64,000 nucleotides of DNA from NCBI GenBank assembly GCA_013141175.1, contig JABFRN010000001.1, positions 620,001 to 684,000 of the forward strand, written 5' to 3'. Below the pieces are notes generated by a model. It had not been told where the DNA came from, did no database searches, and worked only from the letters and a program-made list of their open reading frames with translations. Below, in pieces: positions 41,044 through 49,194 of the stretch. This stretch comes from Lysobacter sp. (lineage in GTDB: Bacteria > Pseudomonadota > Gammaproteobacteria > Xanthomonadales > Xanthomonadaceae). Both the position numbers and the translations under genes were made by a program. How positions within the stretch are numbered: position 1 is the first letter of the stretch; every line of letters starts with the position of its first letter.

Positions 41044-42324
41044 ATGACGGACAACCTGTTCAGACCGGAAGTCGGCCAGGCGCGCAAAGACGCGTGGCTG
41101 GGGACCACGCGTCTGCCGTCGCCACGGATCGCCTGGCCGATGACGCTGCTGGCGCTGGCGCTGGTCGCCTGCGTCGCTGCGTTCCTGATTTTCGGCCAAC
41201 ACGTGCGCAAGGTTCGCGTCCAGGGGTTGCTGGTGCCATCGCAGGGCTTGCTCGCGGCGGTGTCGCCGAATACCGGCGTGGTGACGGTCGTGAAAGTCGC
41301 GGAAGGCGATCGCGTCGATGCGCAGCAGCCGCTGATCGAAATCGCCTCCTCCATCGAAAGTCCGCGCTGGTCCACCGGCGATGCCGGTGCCACCGTCGCC
41401 GGGCAGCTGGAACGCCAGCGCGCGCTGATCGAAGCGGATATGGATGTGCTGGAAGCGGCCGGCGACCGCGACGCCAACGCACTGCGCGAGCGTTCGGCCG
41501 CATTGCGCAGCGAGCTGGCGACGGCAGAACGCACGTTGCAGCTGCGTGAACGCCAGGCGACGCAGGCGCGTGCGCTGCTGGAGCGCATCCGCCCGCTGCA
41601 GCGCGAGCGGATCGTCAGCGATGTGCAGATCGCACAGTACGAAACCGATGCCACCGAAGCGCGCGCCGCTGCGGAGGATGCGCGGCAGGCGCTGTCGCAG
41701 ACGCAGCGCCGGCTGGACGATGCCGAAGCCGCTGTCGCGACGCTGCGCTCGACCTCCGCACTGCGCCAGAACGATCTGCAGCGCCGATTGGCCGATCTGT
41801 CGCAGGTGGCCGCGCGCAACGCCGTCGATGGCGGCGCGCTGGTGCGCGCGCAGCGCCGTGGCGTGGTGTCCGGACTGGCGGTGGAATCCGGGCAATCCGT
41901 GACCCGTGGCCAGCGTCTGCTCTCGCTGATTCCCGAAGGCTCGGTGCTGCGCGCCGAACTGTGGGCGCCGAGCGATGCGATCGGCGAACTGTCGCCGGGC
42001 ACGCGCGTCGCGCTGCGCTATCGAGCCTTTCCGTTCCGGCGCTACGGCGTGCAGTCCGGGCGCGTGCTCTCGGTATCGCGCTCCGCGCTGTCGCCCGAGG
42101 AAATCAACCGGCGCAACGGCATGAAGACGAGCGCCCCCGCGTACCGGGTGCTGGTCGCCCTCGATCCGCAAACCAATCATGCCGACGGCCGGGCACTACC
42201 GCTGCGGGCCAGCATGACCCTGGAAGCGGATCTGCTGCTCGAACGCCGGCGGCTTTACGAATACGTGTTCTTCCCGGCCGGCAGCGGCAGCCATGTCGGC
42301 AACAGCAGCGGGAGCGGTACATGA
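41044..42324 (+). CDS. HlyD-family periplasmic adaptor of a peptide exporter
   Basis: 426 residues: a short cytoplasmic start, one membrane helix (about residues 30-52, AWPMTLLALALVACVAAFLIFG), a lipoyl-like half (AAVSPNTGVVTVVKVAEGDRVDAQQPLIEI), a long coiled-coil hairpin (about 120-270), the second lipoyl half (RRGVVSGLAVESGQSVTRGQRLLSLIPEG) and a beta-barrel. It links the inner-membrane ABC transporter to an outer-membrane channel, probably a TolC homologue encoded elsewhere. A GGAGGG RBS lies 8 nt before the ATG. Its stop overlaps the transporter ATG by 4 nt. Confidence 0.93.
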   Translation: MTDNLFRPEVGQARKDAWLGTTRLPSPRIAWPMTLLALALVACVAAFLIFGQHVRKVRVQGLLVPSQGLLAAVSPNTGVVTVVKVAEGDRVDAQQPLIEIASSIESPRWSTGDAGATVAGQLERQRALIEADMDVLEAAGDRDANALRERSAALRSELATAERTLQLRERQATQARALLERIRPLQRERIVSDVQIAQYETDATEARAAAEDARQALSQTQRRLDDAEAAVATLRSTSALRQNDLQRRLADLSQVAARNAVDGGALVRAQRRGVVSGLAVESGQSVTRGQRLLSLIPEGSVLRAELWAPSDAIGELSPGTRVALRYRAFPFRRYGVQSGRVLSVSRSALSPEEINRRNGMKTSAPAYRVLVALDPQTNHADGRALPLRASMTLEADLLLERRRLYEYVFFPAGSGSHVGNSSGSGT

Positions 42325-44483
42325 GCGGCTTCGCACGGCGCGCGCGCCGCGGCGAGCTGCCGGTGATCCATCAGAACGAGATCGCCGAATGCGGGCTGGC
42401 CTGTCTCGCCATGGTCGCGGCGTACCACGGGCACGATGTCGACATGGCCGGCATGCGCAGGCGTTTCGCGGTGTCGATCAAGGGCGCGTCGCTGTCGCGA
42501 CTGATCGCGATCGCCGACCGGCTGGATCTGGCGGCGCGACCGCTGCGCGCAGAACCCGAGCATCTGCCCGATCTGCGCGTGCCGTGCATCCTGCACTGGG
42601 ACATGAATCATTTCGTGGTGCTCAAACGCGTCGCGCGCGGCATCGCCGAGATCCACGATCCGGCGCGTGGCGAGGTGAGGATGTCGATCGCAGAGCTCGG
42701 CCGCCACTTCACCGGCGTGGTGCTGGAACTGACCCCGAACGACCATTTCCAGCCGGTGCGCGCGCGCGAACCGATCCGTCTGCGCGCGCTGGTCGGCGAG
42801 GTCATCGGCTGGCGGCCGGCGCTCGTGCAGATCTTTTCGCTGGCGCTGGCGCTGGAGCTGTTCACGCTGCTGCTGCCGATGTCGATGCAATGGGTGATCG
42901 ATCGGGTGCTGGTGTCGGCGGATACGGAATTGCTGACGTTGCTGGCGCTGGGCTTTCTCGCCGCCGTGCTCTTCCAGAGCGTGATCGCCGCGGTGCGCGG
43001 CTGGGTGGTGGCCGACATCGCGGCGGCGTTCGAGGCGCAGTGGTCGACGCATCTGGCCGGGCACCTGCTGCGGCTGCCGTTGACCTTTTTCGCCAAGCGC
43101 AGCGTCGGCGAGGTGCTGTCGCGGTTCCTGTCGGTGCAGAGCGTGCAGCAGACGCTGAGCACCAGCTTCGTCGAGGCCCTGCTCGATGGGCTGACGGTGG
43201 TGCTGGTGCTGGGCCTGCTGCTGGTGTATTCGCCGACGCTCACGGTGTGGGTGGTGATCGGTTTCGCGGCGTATGCCTTGTTGCGCGCGTGGAGCTACCG
43301 CCGGCTGTGGCGACTGAAGGAAGGCCATCTGGTCAGCCTCGCCCGCCAGCAGTCGCTGCTGATCGAATCGGTGCACGGCGTGCAGGCGATCAAGCTCGCC
43401 AACCAGCACGCCGAACGCAGCGCACGGCTGGCGAACGCAGCCAACGACGCCGCGCGGCAGGACGCTGCGGTGCGCCGCGCGACCGCCACGTTCTCGGCGC
43501 TGTCCAAGCTGGTGTTCGGCGCGCAGCGGGTGCTGCTGATCTGGCTCGGCGCAGGCATGGCGCTTGGCGGTTCGATGACCGCAGGCACGCTGGTGCTGTG
43601 CATCGCCTACGCCGACATGTTCGCCGCGCGCGCCGGTGGGCTGATCGACAAACTCATCGACCTGCGCCTGCTCGGCGTGCATGCGCGACGGATCGCGGAT
43701 ATCGCGCAGCAGTCGCCGGAGCGCGACGGCGTGGGCGATCGCATGGGCGAATATGCCGGCCCGCCGCCGGAGCCGTCGCTGGACATCGAAGGCCTGGGTT
43801 TCCGCTACGGCGAAGACGAGCCATGGATCGTGCGCGACTGCAGTTTCCGCATCGCAGCGGGCGAATCGGTCGCCATCGTCGGACCCTCCGGCGCGGGCAA
43901 GACCACGCTGGCGAAACTGCTGCTGGGACTGCTGCCGCCGGACGAAGGCACGGTGAGGATCGGCGGCGTCGATATCGCGCGCTATGGTCTATCGGCCTAT
44001 CGTTCCCGGGTCGGCGCGGTGATGCAGGACGATGTGCTGTTCGCCGGTTCGATCGCCGACAACATCGCTTTCTTCGATGCCGGCGCATTGCCGGAAACGG
44101 TGATGACGGCCGCACGGCACGCCGGCATCCACGATGAAATCGCGGCGATGCCGATGGGTTACGAAACGCTGGTCGGCGACATGGGCTCGGCGCTGTCGGG
44201 CGGGCAGAAACAGCGCGTGCTGCTGGCGCGCGCGCTGTTCCGCAATCCCGACATCCTGGTGCTGGACGAAGCCACCAGCCATCTCGATGTCGAGCGTGAA
44301 TACAGGATCAATGCGGAAATCGCCGCATTGCGCATCACCCGGCTGATCATCGCGCATCGCCCGGATACGATCCGCAGCGCGGACCGCATCCTGATGGTCG
44401 CGGACGGCAAGGTGGAAGCGTGGTCTCAGGCGCAGTTCGATGCACGGCTTCATGCGCGGTTCCGCACGGACGCAACGCCATGA
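42321..44483 (+). CDS. Peptidase-containing ABC transporter (C39 peptidase, permease, ATPase)
   Basis: A 720-residue PCAT. Residues 1-135 are a C39 cysteine peptidase with an intact triad: Cys24 in AECGLAC, His97 in NHFVV and Asp113 in HDPARG. About six membrane helices follow (residues about 160-440). The ATPase has Walker A GPSGAGKT (521-528), signature LSGGQKQR (from 625) and Walker B with Asp649-Glu650. Such transporters cut double-glycine leaders and export the core peptide. The 57-residue precursor ending its leader in GG, encoded 234 bp downstream, is the obvious substrate. Translationally coupled to the HlyD gene. Confidence 0.97.
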   Translation: MSGFARRARRGELPVIHQNEIAECGLACLAMVAAYHGHDVDMAGMRRRFAVSIKGASLSRLIAIADRLDLAARPLRAEPEHLPDLRVPCILHWDMNHFVVLKRVARGIAEIHDPARGEVRMSIAELGRHFTGVVLELTPNDHFQPVRAREPIRLRALVGEVIGWRPALVQIFSLALALELFTLLLPMSMQWVIDRVLVSADTELLTLLALGFLAAVLFQSVIAAVRGWVVADIAAAFEAQWSTHLAGHLLRLPLTFFAKRSVGEVLSRFLSVQSVQQTLSTSFVEALLDGLTVVLVLGLLLVYSPTLTVWVVIGFAAYALLRAWSYRRLWRLKEGHLVSLARQQSLLIESVHGVQAIKLANQHAERSARLANAANDAARQDAAVRRATATFSALSKLVFGAQRVLLIWLGAGMALGGSMTAGTLVLCIAYADMFAARAGGLIDKLIDLRLLGVHARRIADIAQQSPERDGVGDRMGEYAGPPPEPSLDIEGLGFRYGEDEPWIVRDCSFRIAAGESVAIVGPSGAGKTTLAKLLLGLLPPDEGTVRIGGVDIARYGLSAYRSRVGAVMQDDVLFAGSIADNIAFFDAGALPETVMTAARHAGIHDEIAAMPMGYETLVGDMGSALSGGQKQRVLLARALFRNPDILVLDEATSHLDVEREYRINAEIAALRITRLIIAHRPDTIRSADRILMVADGKVEAWSQAQFDARLHARFRTDATP

Positions 44484-44716
44484 GTCATAAGTGCGACGGG
44501 GTCGACATCGGCTTACGGGAAGTTAACACCCCTGCGGATCGCGCCGAATAGACTCGAACCGTTCCCGCGATGTCCCCATCGTTCAGATGCGGGCGTCGTG
44601 GAAACCGGTTCCGGCATCCGATCCGAAAGCCGTTCGATGTCGGAGATCGCAGTACCGCACCGGGAAATACCCCGGCTACCGTTTCTTCCTCAGGATGATT
44701 GTAAGGAGTGCAAGCA
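44484..44716 (+). promoter_or_regulatory. Leader region of the precursor-peptide gene
   Basis: 233 bp between the transporter and precursor genes. No supported gene is seen: a 42-codon frame from about 44570 has no RBS and an Arg-rich, shadow-like composition. The end carries a strong Shine-Dalgarno (AAGGAG, 8 nt before the ATG). A GAATAGACT stretch near 44549 could be part of a -10, but no matching -35 is evident. The size of the gap suggests the precursor has its own promoter. Confidence 0.4.
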
Positions 44717-44890
44717 ATGTCGAAGTTCGAGGACAAGTCCCAGGACACCACCGTCCGTCCGATCGCCCGCACCGTCGCGCGTGAATTGTCGCCGCAGGAA
44801 ATCGAGAAAATCGCCGGTGGGCGCCCGACCCACACCCACGCCACCGGTCCGAACGGCGACGACCCCGGCGATCCGGGCAGCTCCATCTGA
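44717..44890 (+). CDS. Double-glycine leader precursor peptide of a RiPP (graspetide candidate)
   Basis: 57 residues with AAGGAG 8 nt upstream. The leader (1-35) is charged and helical (SKFEDKSQDTTVRPIARTV) and ends ELSPQEIEKIAGG, the classic C39 cleavage signal with Leu24, Ile29 and Ile32 at hydrophobic positions and Gly34-Gly35. The predicted 22-residue core has Thr38, Thr40, Thr43, His39, His41, Asp48, Asp49, Asp52, Ser55 and Ser56, plus Gly/Pro spacers (GPNGDDPGDPG). It has no Cys, Lys or Glu, which excludes lanthionine, sactipeptide and disulfide bacteriocins. With an ATP-grasp ligase next door, Thr/Ser-to-Asp esters are the likely modification. Activity unknown. Confidence 0.85.
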   Translation: MSKFEDKSQDTTVRPIARTVARELSPQEIEKIAGGRPTHTHATGPNGDDPGDPGSSI

Positions 44891-44953
44891 TCCGTCAGCG
44901 GACCGATCTTCGCGGATGCCGGCACGCCCGGCGACGCGCGCATCCGTTCCGCC

Positions 44954-44986
44954 ACGCCGCGCTGCCTTGAGGGAGCGCGGCGTTTT
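44954..44986 (+). terminator. Intrinsic terminator/attenuator between precursor and ATP-grasp genes
   Basis: A perfect 10-bp stem (ACGCCGCGCT with its complement), a 10-nt loop that can close by two more pairs, and TTTT directly after. It lies 63 nt past the precursor stop and 33 nt before the ligase start. Partial read-through would give many precursor transcripts per ligase transcript, as seen in other RiPP operons. Confidence 0.8.
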
Positions 44987-45019
44987 CATTGCCACCTCCT
45001 TCGCCGCGACATAGCGCAC

Positions 45020-46171
45020 ATGCCCACCGATGCTCCACACGCGCACGCTGCGCACGCGAAGAAGCAACCGCTGATCCTCTCCGGCCACGCCCACGACGTG
45101 CATGCCGCCGCCGTGTGCTGGGCGCTGCGGCGCAGTGGCTACCACCCGACGTGGGTGCAGACGCTGGCCGATGCCGCGATGACGCCGGTGTCGCTGCATG
45201 CCGACGACCGCGCAGGCCTGCGTTTCGCCGGTGGCATCGATCCAGCGCGGACCTCCAGCGTGTGGTTCCGCCGGCCGCGATTGCCTGAAGCATTCGACAA
45301 CGTATCGGCCGCCGATCTGGCCTTCGTCCGCGACGAGTGGAAGCGCCATGCCGGCAACGTGCACGCCGTGGCTGGGGCCGCAGGCGGCGTGTTCTGGGTC
45401 AACCGGCCGGATCGTGCGTTGGCGACCGAAAACAAATGCCTGCAGCTGCAGGCCGCGCATCGCTGCGGCCTGCGCTTCCCCGCCACCCTGATCTCATCGG
45501 ACCCCGACGAAATCCGGCGTTTCTTCGCGGCGCACGAGCGCATCGTCTACAAGCCTTTCGCCACCCACAGCTGGCGCGACGGCGACGGCAGGATCTACAG
45601 CACCTATGTGCGCACGCTCGATGCCGCAGCGCTGCAGGACGATGCCGCGCTGCGGCTGTGTCCCGGCATCTACCAGGCCTGCGTCCGCAAGCGCTACGAC
45701 CTGCGCGTGACCGTCATCGGCCGGCGCATGTTCGCCGTGCGCGTCGATGCGCCGGAAACGGACGATGGCGTCGTCGATTGGCGCGCCGCCTCGATCGGCG
45801 ATCGCGCGACATCGCGCCCGTTCGCGCTGACCCATGCGTGGGAAACAGCGCTGCGGCGGCTGATGGACGCACTGGGCCTGGTCTTCGGCTGCATCGATCT
45901 GGTGGCCGACGACCACGACGAACTGCATTTCCTGGAGATCAACCAGGCCGGGCAGTTCCTGTTCGTCGAGCACGATGCGCCGGGCGTGCCACTGCTGCGC
46001 GCGATGGCGGCGATGCTCGCGGAAGGCCGGTCGGACTATGCGCTCGACACCATCGCCGAGCTGTCCTATGCGGACTTCCTGGACGACCCCGAGCAAAAAG
46101 CGTGGTGGGCGTCCGTGGCCCCGGAGATGCGCAGCGAAAACGGCGCGATCGCGGGGGTCAGCGAGGAATAG
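45020..46171 (+). CDS. ATP-grasp peptide ligase, MvdC/MvdD-like (RiPP maturase)
   Basis: 383 residues. An N-terminal pre-ATP-grasp domain (about 15-120; LILSGHAHDVHAAAVCWALRRSGY) is followed by an ATP-grasp fold: NKCLQLQAAHRCGLRFPATLISSDPDEI, IVYKPF (ATP-binding Lys), YDLRVTVIGRRMFAVRVDAP, FGCIDLV and FLEINQAGQFLFVE with Mg ligands Glu306 and Asn308. The order and the FLEINxxGQ motif resemble microviridin/marinostatin-type maturases, which form ester or amide cross-links between side chains. It is the only modifying enzyme in the cassette. No Shine-Dalgarno is clear before the ATG, so the start and level are uncertain. Confidence 0.87.
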   Translation: MPTDAPHAHAAHAKKQPLILSGHAHDVHAAAVCWALRRSGYHPTWVQTLADAAMTPVSLHADDRAGLRFAGGIDPARTSSVWFRRPRLPEAFDNVSAADLAFVRDEWKRHAGNVHAVAGAAGGVFWVNRPDRALATENKCLQLQAAHRCGLRFPATLISSDPDEIRRFFAAHERIVYKPFATHSWRDGDGRIYSTYVRTLDAAALQDDAALRLCPGIYQACVRKRYDLRVTVIGRRMFAVRVDAPETDDGVVDWRAASIGDRATSRPFALTHAWETALRRLMDALGLVFGCIDLVADDHDELHFLEINQAGQFLFVEHDAPGVPLLRAMAAMLAEGRSDYALDTIAELSYADFLDDPEQKAWWASVAPEMRSENGAIAGVSEE

Positions 46172-46232
46172 CCGTCGGGATGCGCAGCCCGCGCACGGCG
46201 AAACATGAATCGCCGATCTTCCGCAGACGCGC

Positions 46233-46700
46233 TCACTTCCCGCGCGCGGTCTGCACTTCGATGGCGCGCAGCGCGACGGCTGCGTGATCGAGCACGCCGT
46301 TGACGTAGGTGTGGCCGTGTTCGGAGCCGAAGCGCTTCACCGATTCCACCGCTTCGTTCAACACCACGCGATACGGCACATCGATGCGGTGCTGCAGTTC
46401 GTAGGCGGCGATGCGCAGCGCGGCGCGTTCGATCGGATCGACTTCCTCCATCGTGCGGTCGAGGAACGGCGCCAGCGCCGCGTCGAGTTCCTTGCAGTGC
46501 GCGTCGACGCCGTGGACCAGTTCCTGGAAATACGGCAGATCGGCGATTTCGCGCACCTGCTCGTGCGCGAACTGGCTGACGATATCGCGTGCGTCGGCGC
46601 CCGACATCTGCCATGCGTACACGGCCTGCAGCGCACGGCGCCGGGCGCGGGTGCGCAGCACCGGATCCACGCCATCGGTGCGACGATGAAATTTGCTCAT
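46233..46700 (-). CDS. nusB: Transcription antitermination factor NusB
   Basis: 155 residues, all-helical RNA-binding protein of the rrn antitermination complex. Family motifs: [85 protein letters not shown]. Its ATG overlaps the ribH stop by 4 nt. It converges on the ATP-grasp gene with a 61-bp gap; no terminator is evident there. Confidence 0.98.
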   Translation of the reverse strand: MSKFHRRTDGVDPVLRTRARRRALQAVYAWQMSGADARDIVSQFAHEQVREIADLPYFQELVHGVDAHCKELDAALAPFLDRTMEEVDPIERAALRIAAYELQHRIDVPYRVVLNEAVESVKRFGSEHGHTYVNGVLDHAAVALRAIEVQTARGK

Positions 46701-47164
46701 GCCAGTTTGCCCATCAGATTGGCCATCTCGATGGCGACCAGCGCCGCCTCTTCGCCCTTGTTGCCGTGACTGCCACCGGCACGCTCGGCGGCGTGCTCGT
46801 ACTGCTCGACCGCCAACACACCGTTGACCACGGGTAGCGCGTAATCCAGCGAGACCCTCATCAATCCGTCGGAACAGCCGTCGGCGACCTGTTCGTAATG
46901 GCGGGTATCGCCACGGATGACGCAACCCAGCGCGACGATGGCGGCATGGCCGCCGCCGGAAGCGAGACGCGAAGCGGTCGCGGGCAGTTCCCAGGCGCCG
47001 GGGACGCGGATCACATCCACCGCATCCTCGGCCACACCGTGGGCGAGGAAGGCCTCGCGGGCACCGGCGACCAGTTGCTCGGTGATGCGCGGGTTCCAGC
47101 GGCTGGCGATGATCGCGAAACGCGCACCATCGGGGGCGCGCAGGTCGCCTTCGAAGTGAGGCAT
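46697..47164 (-). CDS. ribH: 6,7-dimethyl-8-ribityllumazine synthase RibH
   Basis: 155 residues. It condenses the RibB and RibD pathway products to lumazine. Motifs: [53 protein letters not shown] and [27 protein letters not shown]. It precedes nusB, as in E. coli. It is separated from ribB by a 336-bp gap with repeats. Confidence 0.98.
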   Translation of the reverse strand: MPHFEGDLRAPDGARFAIIASRWNPRITEQLVAGAREAFLAHGVAEDAVDVIRVPGAWELPATASRLASGGGHAAIVALGCVIRGDTRHYEQVADGCSDGLMRVSLDYALPVVNGVLAVEQYEHAAERAGGSHGNKGEEAALVAIEMANLMGKLA

Positions 47165-47500
47165 GCGGAATGCTCGGAACTGGGCGGGGCATTATAGGGT
47201 GCGCCCCCGGCTTTCGCCGGGGCAGGCTTGGCTCGCCGGCTTCCCTGAGGTTGCAGGTGGACAGGATGAATGCCGAACAGCGGGCCAGGGCCTCAGGCAT
47301 CCCCACTTTTCGAGCATTTCAAAAAACGCCGTCATCCCCGCGAATGCGGGGATCCAGCGACTTCCGGCTTCTGCGCAGCGCAAAGGCACTGGGTTCCCGC
47401 GTTCGCGGGAACGACGGGCACAAGAACGGCGACTGCCGATCGATCGACCCGTTTGATTTTCTTGAGGAAAAAGTGGGGATATCTCAGGCCGGGGCCCGCC
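47165..47500. other. Gene-free 336-bp gap between ribB and ribH carrying palindromes
   Basis: No coding frame is credible. It holds a 7-bp hairpin (CCCCGGC/GCCGGGG, 47205-47222) next to a TAGGGTGCGCC sequence, the palindromic pair at 47330-47415, and a GGGGCCCGCCCTAC end near 47492. The ends resemble TAGGGTGGGC-type repeats, so it may be a composite of two repeat families. It lies inside a minus-strand operon and may attenuate ribH-nusB. Confidence 0.6.
47330..47415. repeat. Paired palindromic repeat (GTCATCCCCGC type)
   Basis: Two perfect 8-bp hairpins, ATCCCCGC-GAAT-GCGGGGAT (47334-47353) and GTTCCCGC-GTTC-GCGGGAAC (47393-47412), face each other about 40 bp apart. Their flanks (CGTCATC and AACGACGG) are also roughly inverted. 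This is the common proteobacterial element of small mobile or REP-like palindromes. Confidence 0.85.
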
Positions 47501-48595
47501 CTACAACCCTTCGTAGGCCACCACTTCCAGACCGAAGCCCGCCAGCCCCACCTGCTTTCTGGGTGTCCCCAACACCCGCAGCTTGCCCAGGCCCAGATCG
47601 GCCAGGATCTGCGATCCGGCACCGTTGCGGCGCCACTCGGCCATGCCGCCACCACGGGCAGCAGGCTCCGGCTGTTCGCGGATGCGCGCGAGCAGGCTTT
47701 CCGGGGTCTGCGCCTCGCCCAGCAATACCAGTGCACCGCGCGCTTCCGCAGCGATCCTGGCCAGCACGTCGCCCACCGCCGGGCCGAAATCCGCGCGACG
47801 CCAGTGCAGCGCGTCCGCCAGCGGGTTCTGCATGTGCACGCGTACGAGCGTCGGAACGGTCGGGTCGGGTTCGCCGCGCAGCAGCGCGTAGTGCAGGCTA
47901 CGGCTGATCCGGTCGCGATAGGTATGCAGCCGGAACGGGCCGTGCTCGGTATCGATGTCGCGCACGTCGAGGCGTTCGATCGTGTGTTCGTTGTGCAGGC
48001 GGTAGCGGATCAGATCTTCGATCGAGCCGATCTTCAGGCCATGCTCGCGCGCGAACACTTCGAGCTGCGGCCGGCGCGCCATGCTGCCGTCGGCATTCAG
48101 GATTTCCACCAGCACACCGGCCGGCTCGAAGCCCGCCAGCAATGCGAGATCGCTCGCGGCCTCCGTATGTCCCGCCCGATTGAGCACGCCACCGGGCTGC
48201 GCCATCAGCGGGAAGATATGGCCGGGCTGCGACAGATCCTCGGGCTTCGCGTCCGGGCGCACCGCCGTGCGCACGGTGTGCGCGCGGTCGTAGGCGCTGA
48301 TGCCGGTAGTCACGCCCTCGGCCGCCTCGATGCTGACCGTGAAATTGGTGCCGTGCGGCGAGGTGTTGTCGCGCACCATCGGCGGCAACCCGAGCTGGCC
48401 GCAGCGTTCGCGGATCAGCGACAGGCACACGAGGCCGCGCGCATGCGTGACCATGAAATTGATGTCCTGCGGGCGCACCAGCCCGGCGGCCATGATCAGG
48501 TCGCCTTCGTTCTCGCGATCCTCGTCGTCGACGATGACCACCATCCGTCCGGCGCGGATTTCTTCCAGCAGTTCCGGAATCGTTGCGAAACTCAT
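47501..48595 (-). CDS. ribB: 3,4-dihydroxy-2-butanone-4-phosphate synthase with degenerate GTP cyclohydrolase II domain (RibBX)
   Basis: 364 residues. The N-terminal RibB domain (1-205) is intact: DDEDRENEGDLIMAA, THARGLVCLSL, DAKPEDLSQPGHIFPL and RAGHTEAASDLALLAG. The C-terminal RibA-like domain (about 210-364) keeps YRDRISRSLHYALL and VRVH, but the zinc cysteines of HSECLTGD and RCDCG are replaced (VHMQNPLADAL and RRADFG). It therefore cannot be a normal GTP cyclohydrolase II. This matches the RibBX form described in some gammaproteobacteria; a separate ribA should be elsewhere. Overlaps ribE by 4 nt. Confidence 0.95.
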   Translation of the reverse strand: MSFATIPELLEEIRAGRMVVIVDDEDRENEGDLIMAAGLVRPQDINFMVTHARGLVCLSLIRERCGQLGLPPMVRDNTSPHGTNFTVSIEAAEGVTTGISAYDRAHTVRTAVRPDAKPEDLSQPGHIFPLMAQPGGVLNRAGHTEAASDLALLAGFEPAGVLVEILNADGSMARRPQLEVFAREHGLKIGSIEDLIRYRLHNEHTIERLDVRDIDTEHGPFRLHTYRDRISRSLHYALLRGEPDPTVPTLVRVHMQNPLADALHWRRADFGPAVGDVLARIAAEARGALVLLGEAQTPESLLARIREQPEPAARGGGMAEWRRNGAGSQILADLGLGKLRVLGTPRKQVGLAGFGLEVVAYEGL

Positions 48596-49194
48596 TTCGT
48601 TTCTCTCGCTGACAACAGCCGCTCGACGTAGCGCGCGACCAGATCGACTTCCAGGTTCACCACGTCGCCGACGGTTGTCGTCGAAAACGCGGTGTGCACA
48701 ACCGTATGTGGAATCAGCGCGACCTCGAACCCTTCGCCATCGACCGCGTTGACGGTGAGGCTGACGCCATCGACGCAGATCGACCCCTTGGTCGCGATGT
48801 ATTTCAGCAACGCCTCCGGCGCCGCGAAGCGCCAGCGCTGCGCGCGCGCATCGTCGTGGATCGACAGCACGCGGCCGACCCCGTCGACATGGCCGCTGAC
48901 CAGATGTCCTCCGAGACGGTCGGTCGGTCGCATCGCGCGTTCCAGATTCACCGCCTGCCCCGGTTTCAAACCGCCCAGCGTGGTCAGCGACAGGGTTTCG
49001 GTGGACGCGTCCGCCGCGAAGGATCCGGCATCGAACTCGATCACGGTCAGGCATACGCCGCTCACGGCGATGCTTTCGCCCAACGAAATGCCGTCGAACG
49101 CAAGCGTGCCCGCCGCGATGCGCAGGCGCATGTCGCCGCCGCGCGGCTCCAGGGCGGCGATGCTGCCCACGCCCTCGATCAATCCGGTAAACAT
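48592..49194 (-). CDS. ribE: Riboflavin synthase alpha chain
   Basis: 200 residues with two lumazine-binding repeats: MFTGLIEGVGSIAAL, GESIAVSGVCLTVIEF and ASTETLS in the first, GGHLVSGHVDGVG, KGSICVDGVSLTVN and IPHT in the second. It makes riboflavin from two lumazine molecules. Its ATG overlaps the methyltransferase stop by one base (TGATG) and its stop overlaps the ribB start. Confidence 0.98.
   Translation of the reverse strand: MFTGLIEGVGSIAALEPRGGDMRLRIAAGTLAFDGISLGESIAVSGVCLTVIEFDAGSFAADASTETLSLTTLGGLKPGQAVNLERAMRPTDRLGGHLVSGHVDGVGRVLSIHDDARAQRWRFAAPEALLKYIATKGSICVDGVSLTVNAVDGEGFEVALIPHTVVHTAFSTTTVGDVVNLEVDLVARYVERLLSARETK

Noticed and set aside
44570-44698. A 42-codon frame upstream of the precursor peptide, considered as a second RiPP precursor
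   Set aside because: No Shine-Dalgarno, no double-glycine leader, Arg/Pro-rich shadow-like composition.
41044-46171. Reading the cassette as a lanthipeptide, lasso peptide or unmodified class II bacteriocin
   Set aside because: No LanM/LanB, lasso cyclase or radical SAM gene is present, the core has no Cys, and an ATP-grasp ligase is present.
47165-47500. Possible FMN riboswitch in the riboflavin region
   Set aside because: The gap lies downstream of ribB, shows no conserved FMN aptamer sequence, and is explained by palindromic repeats.
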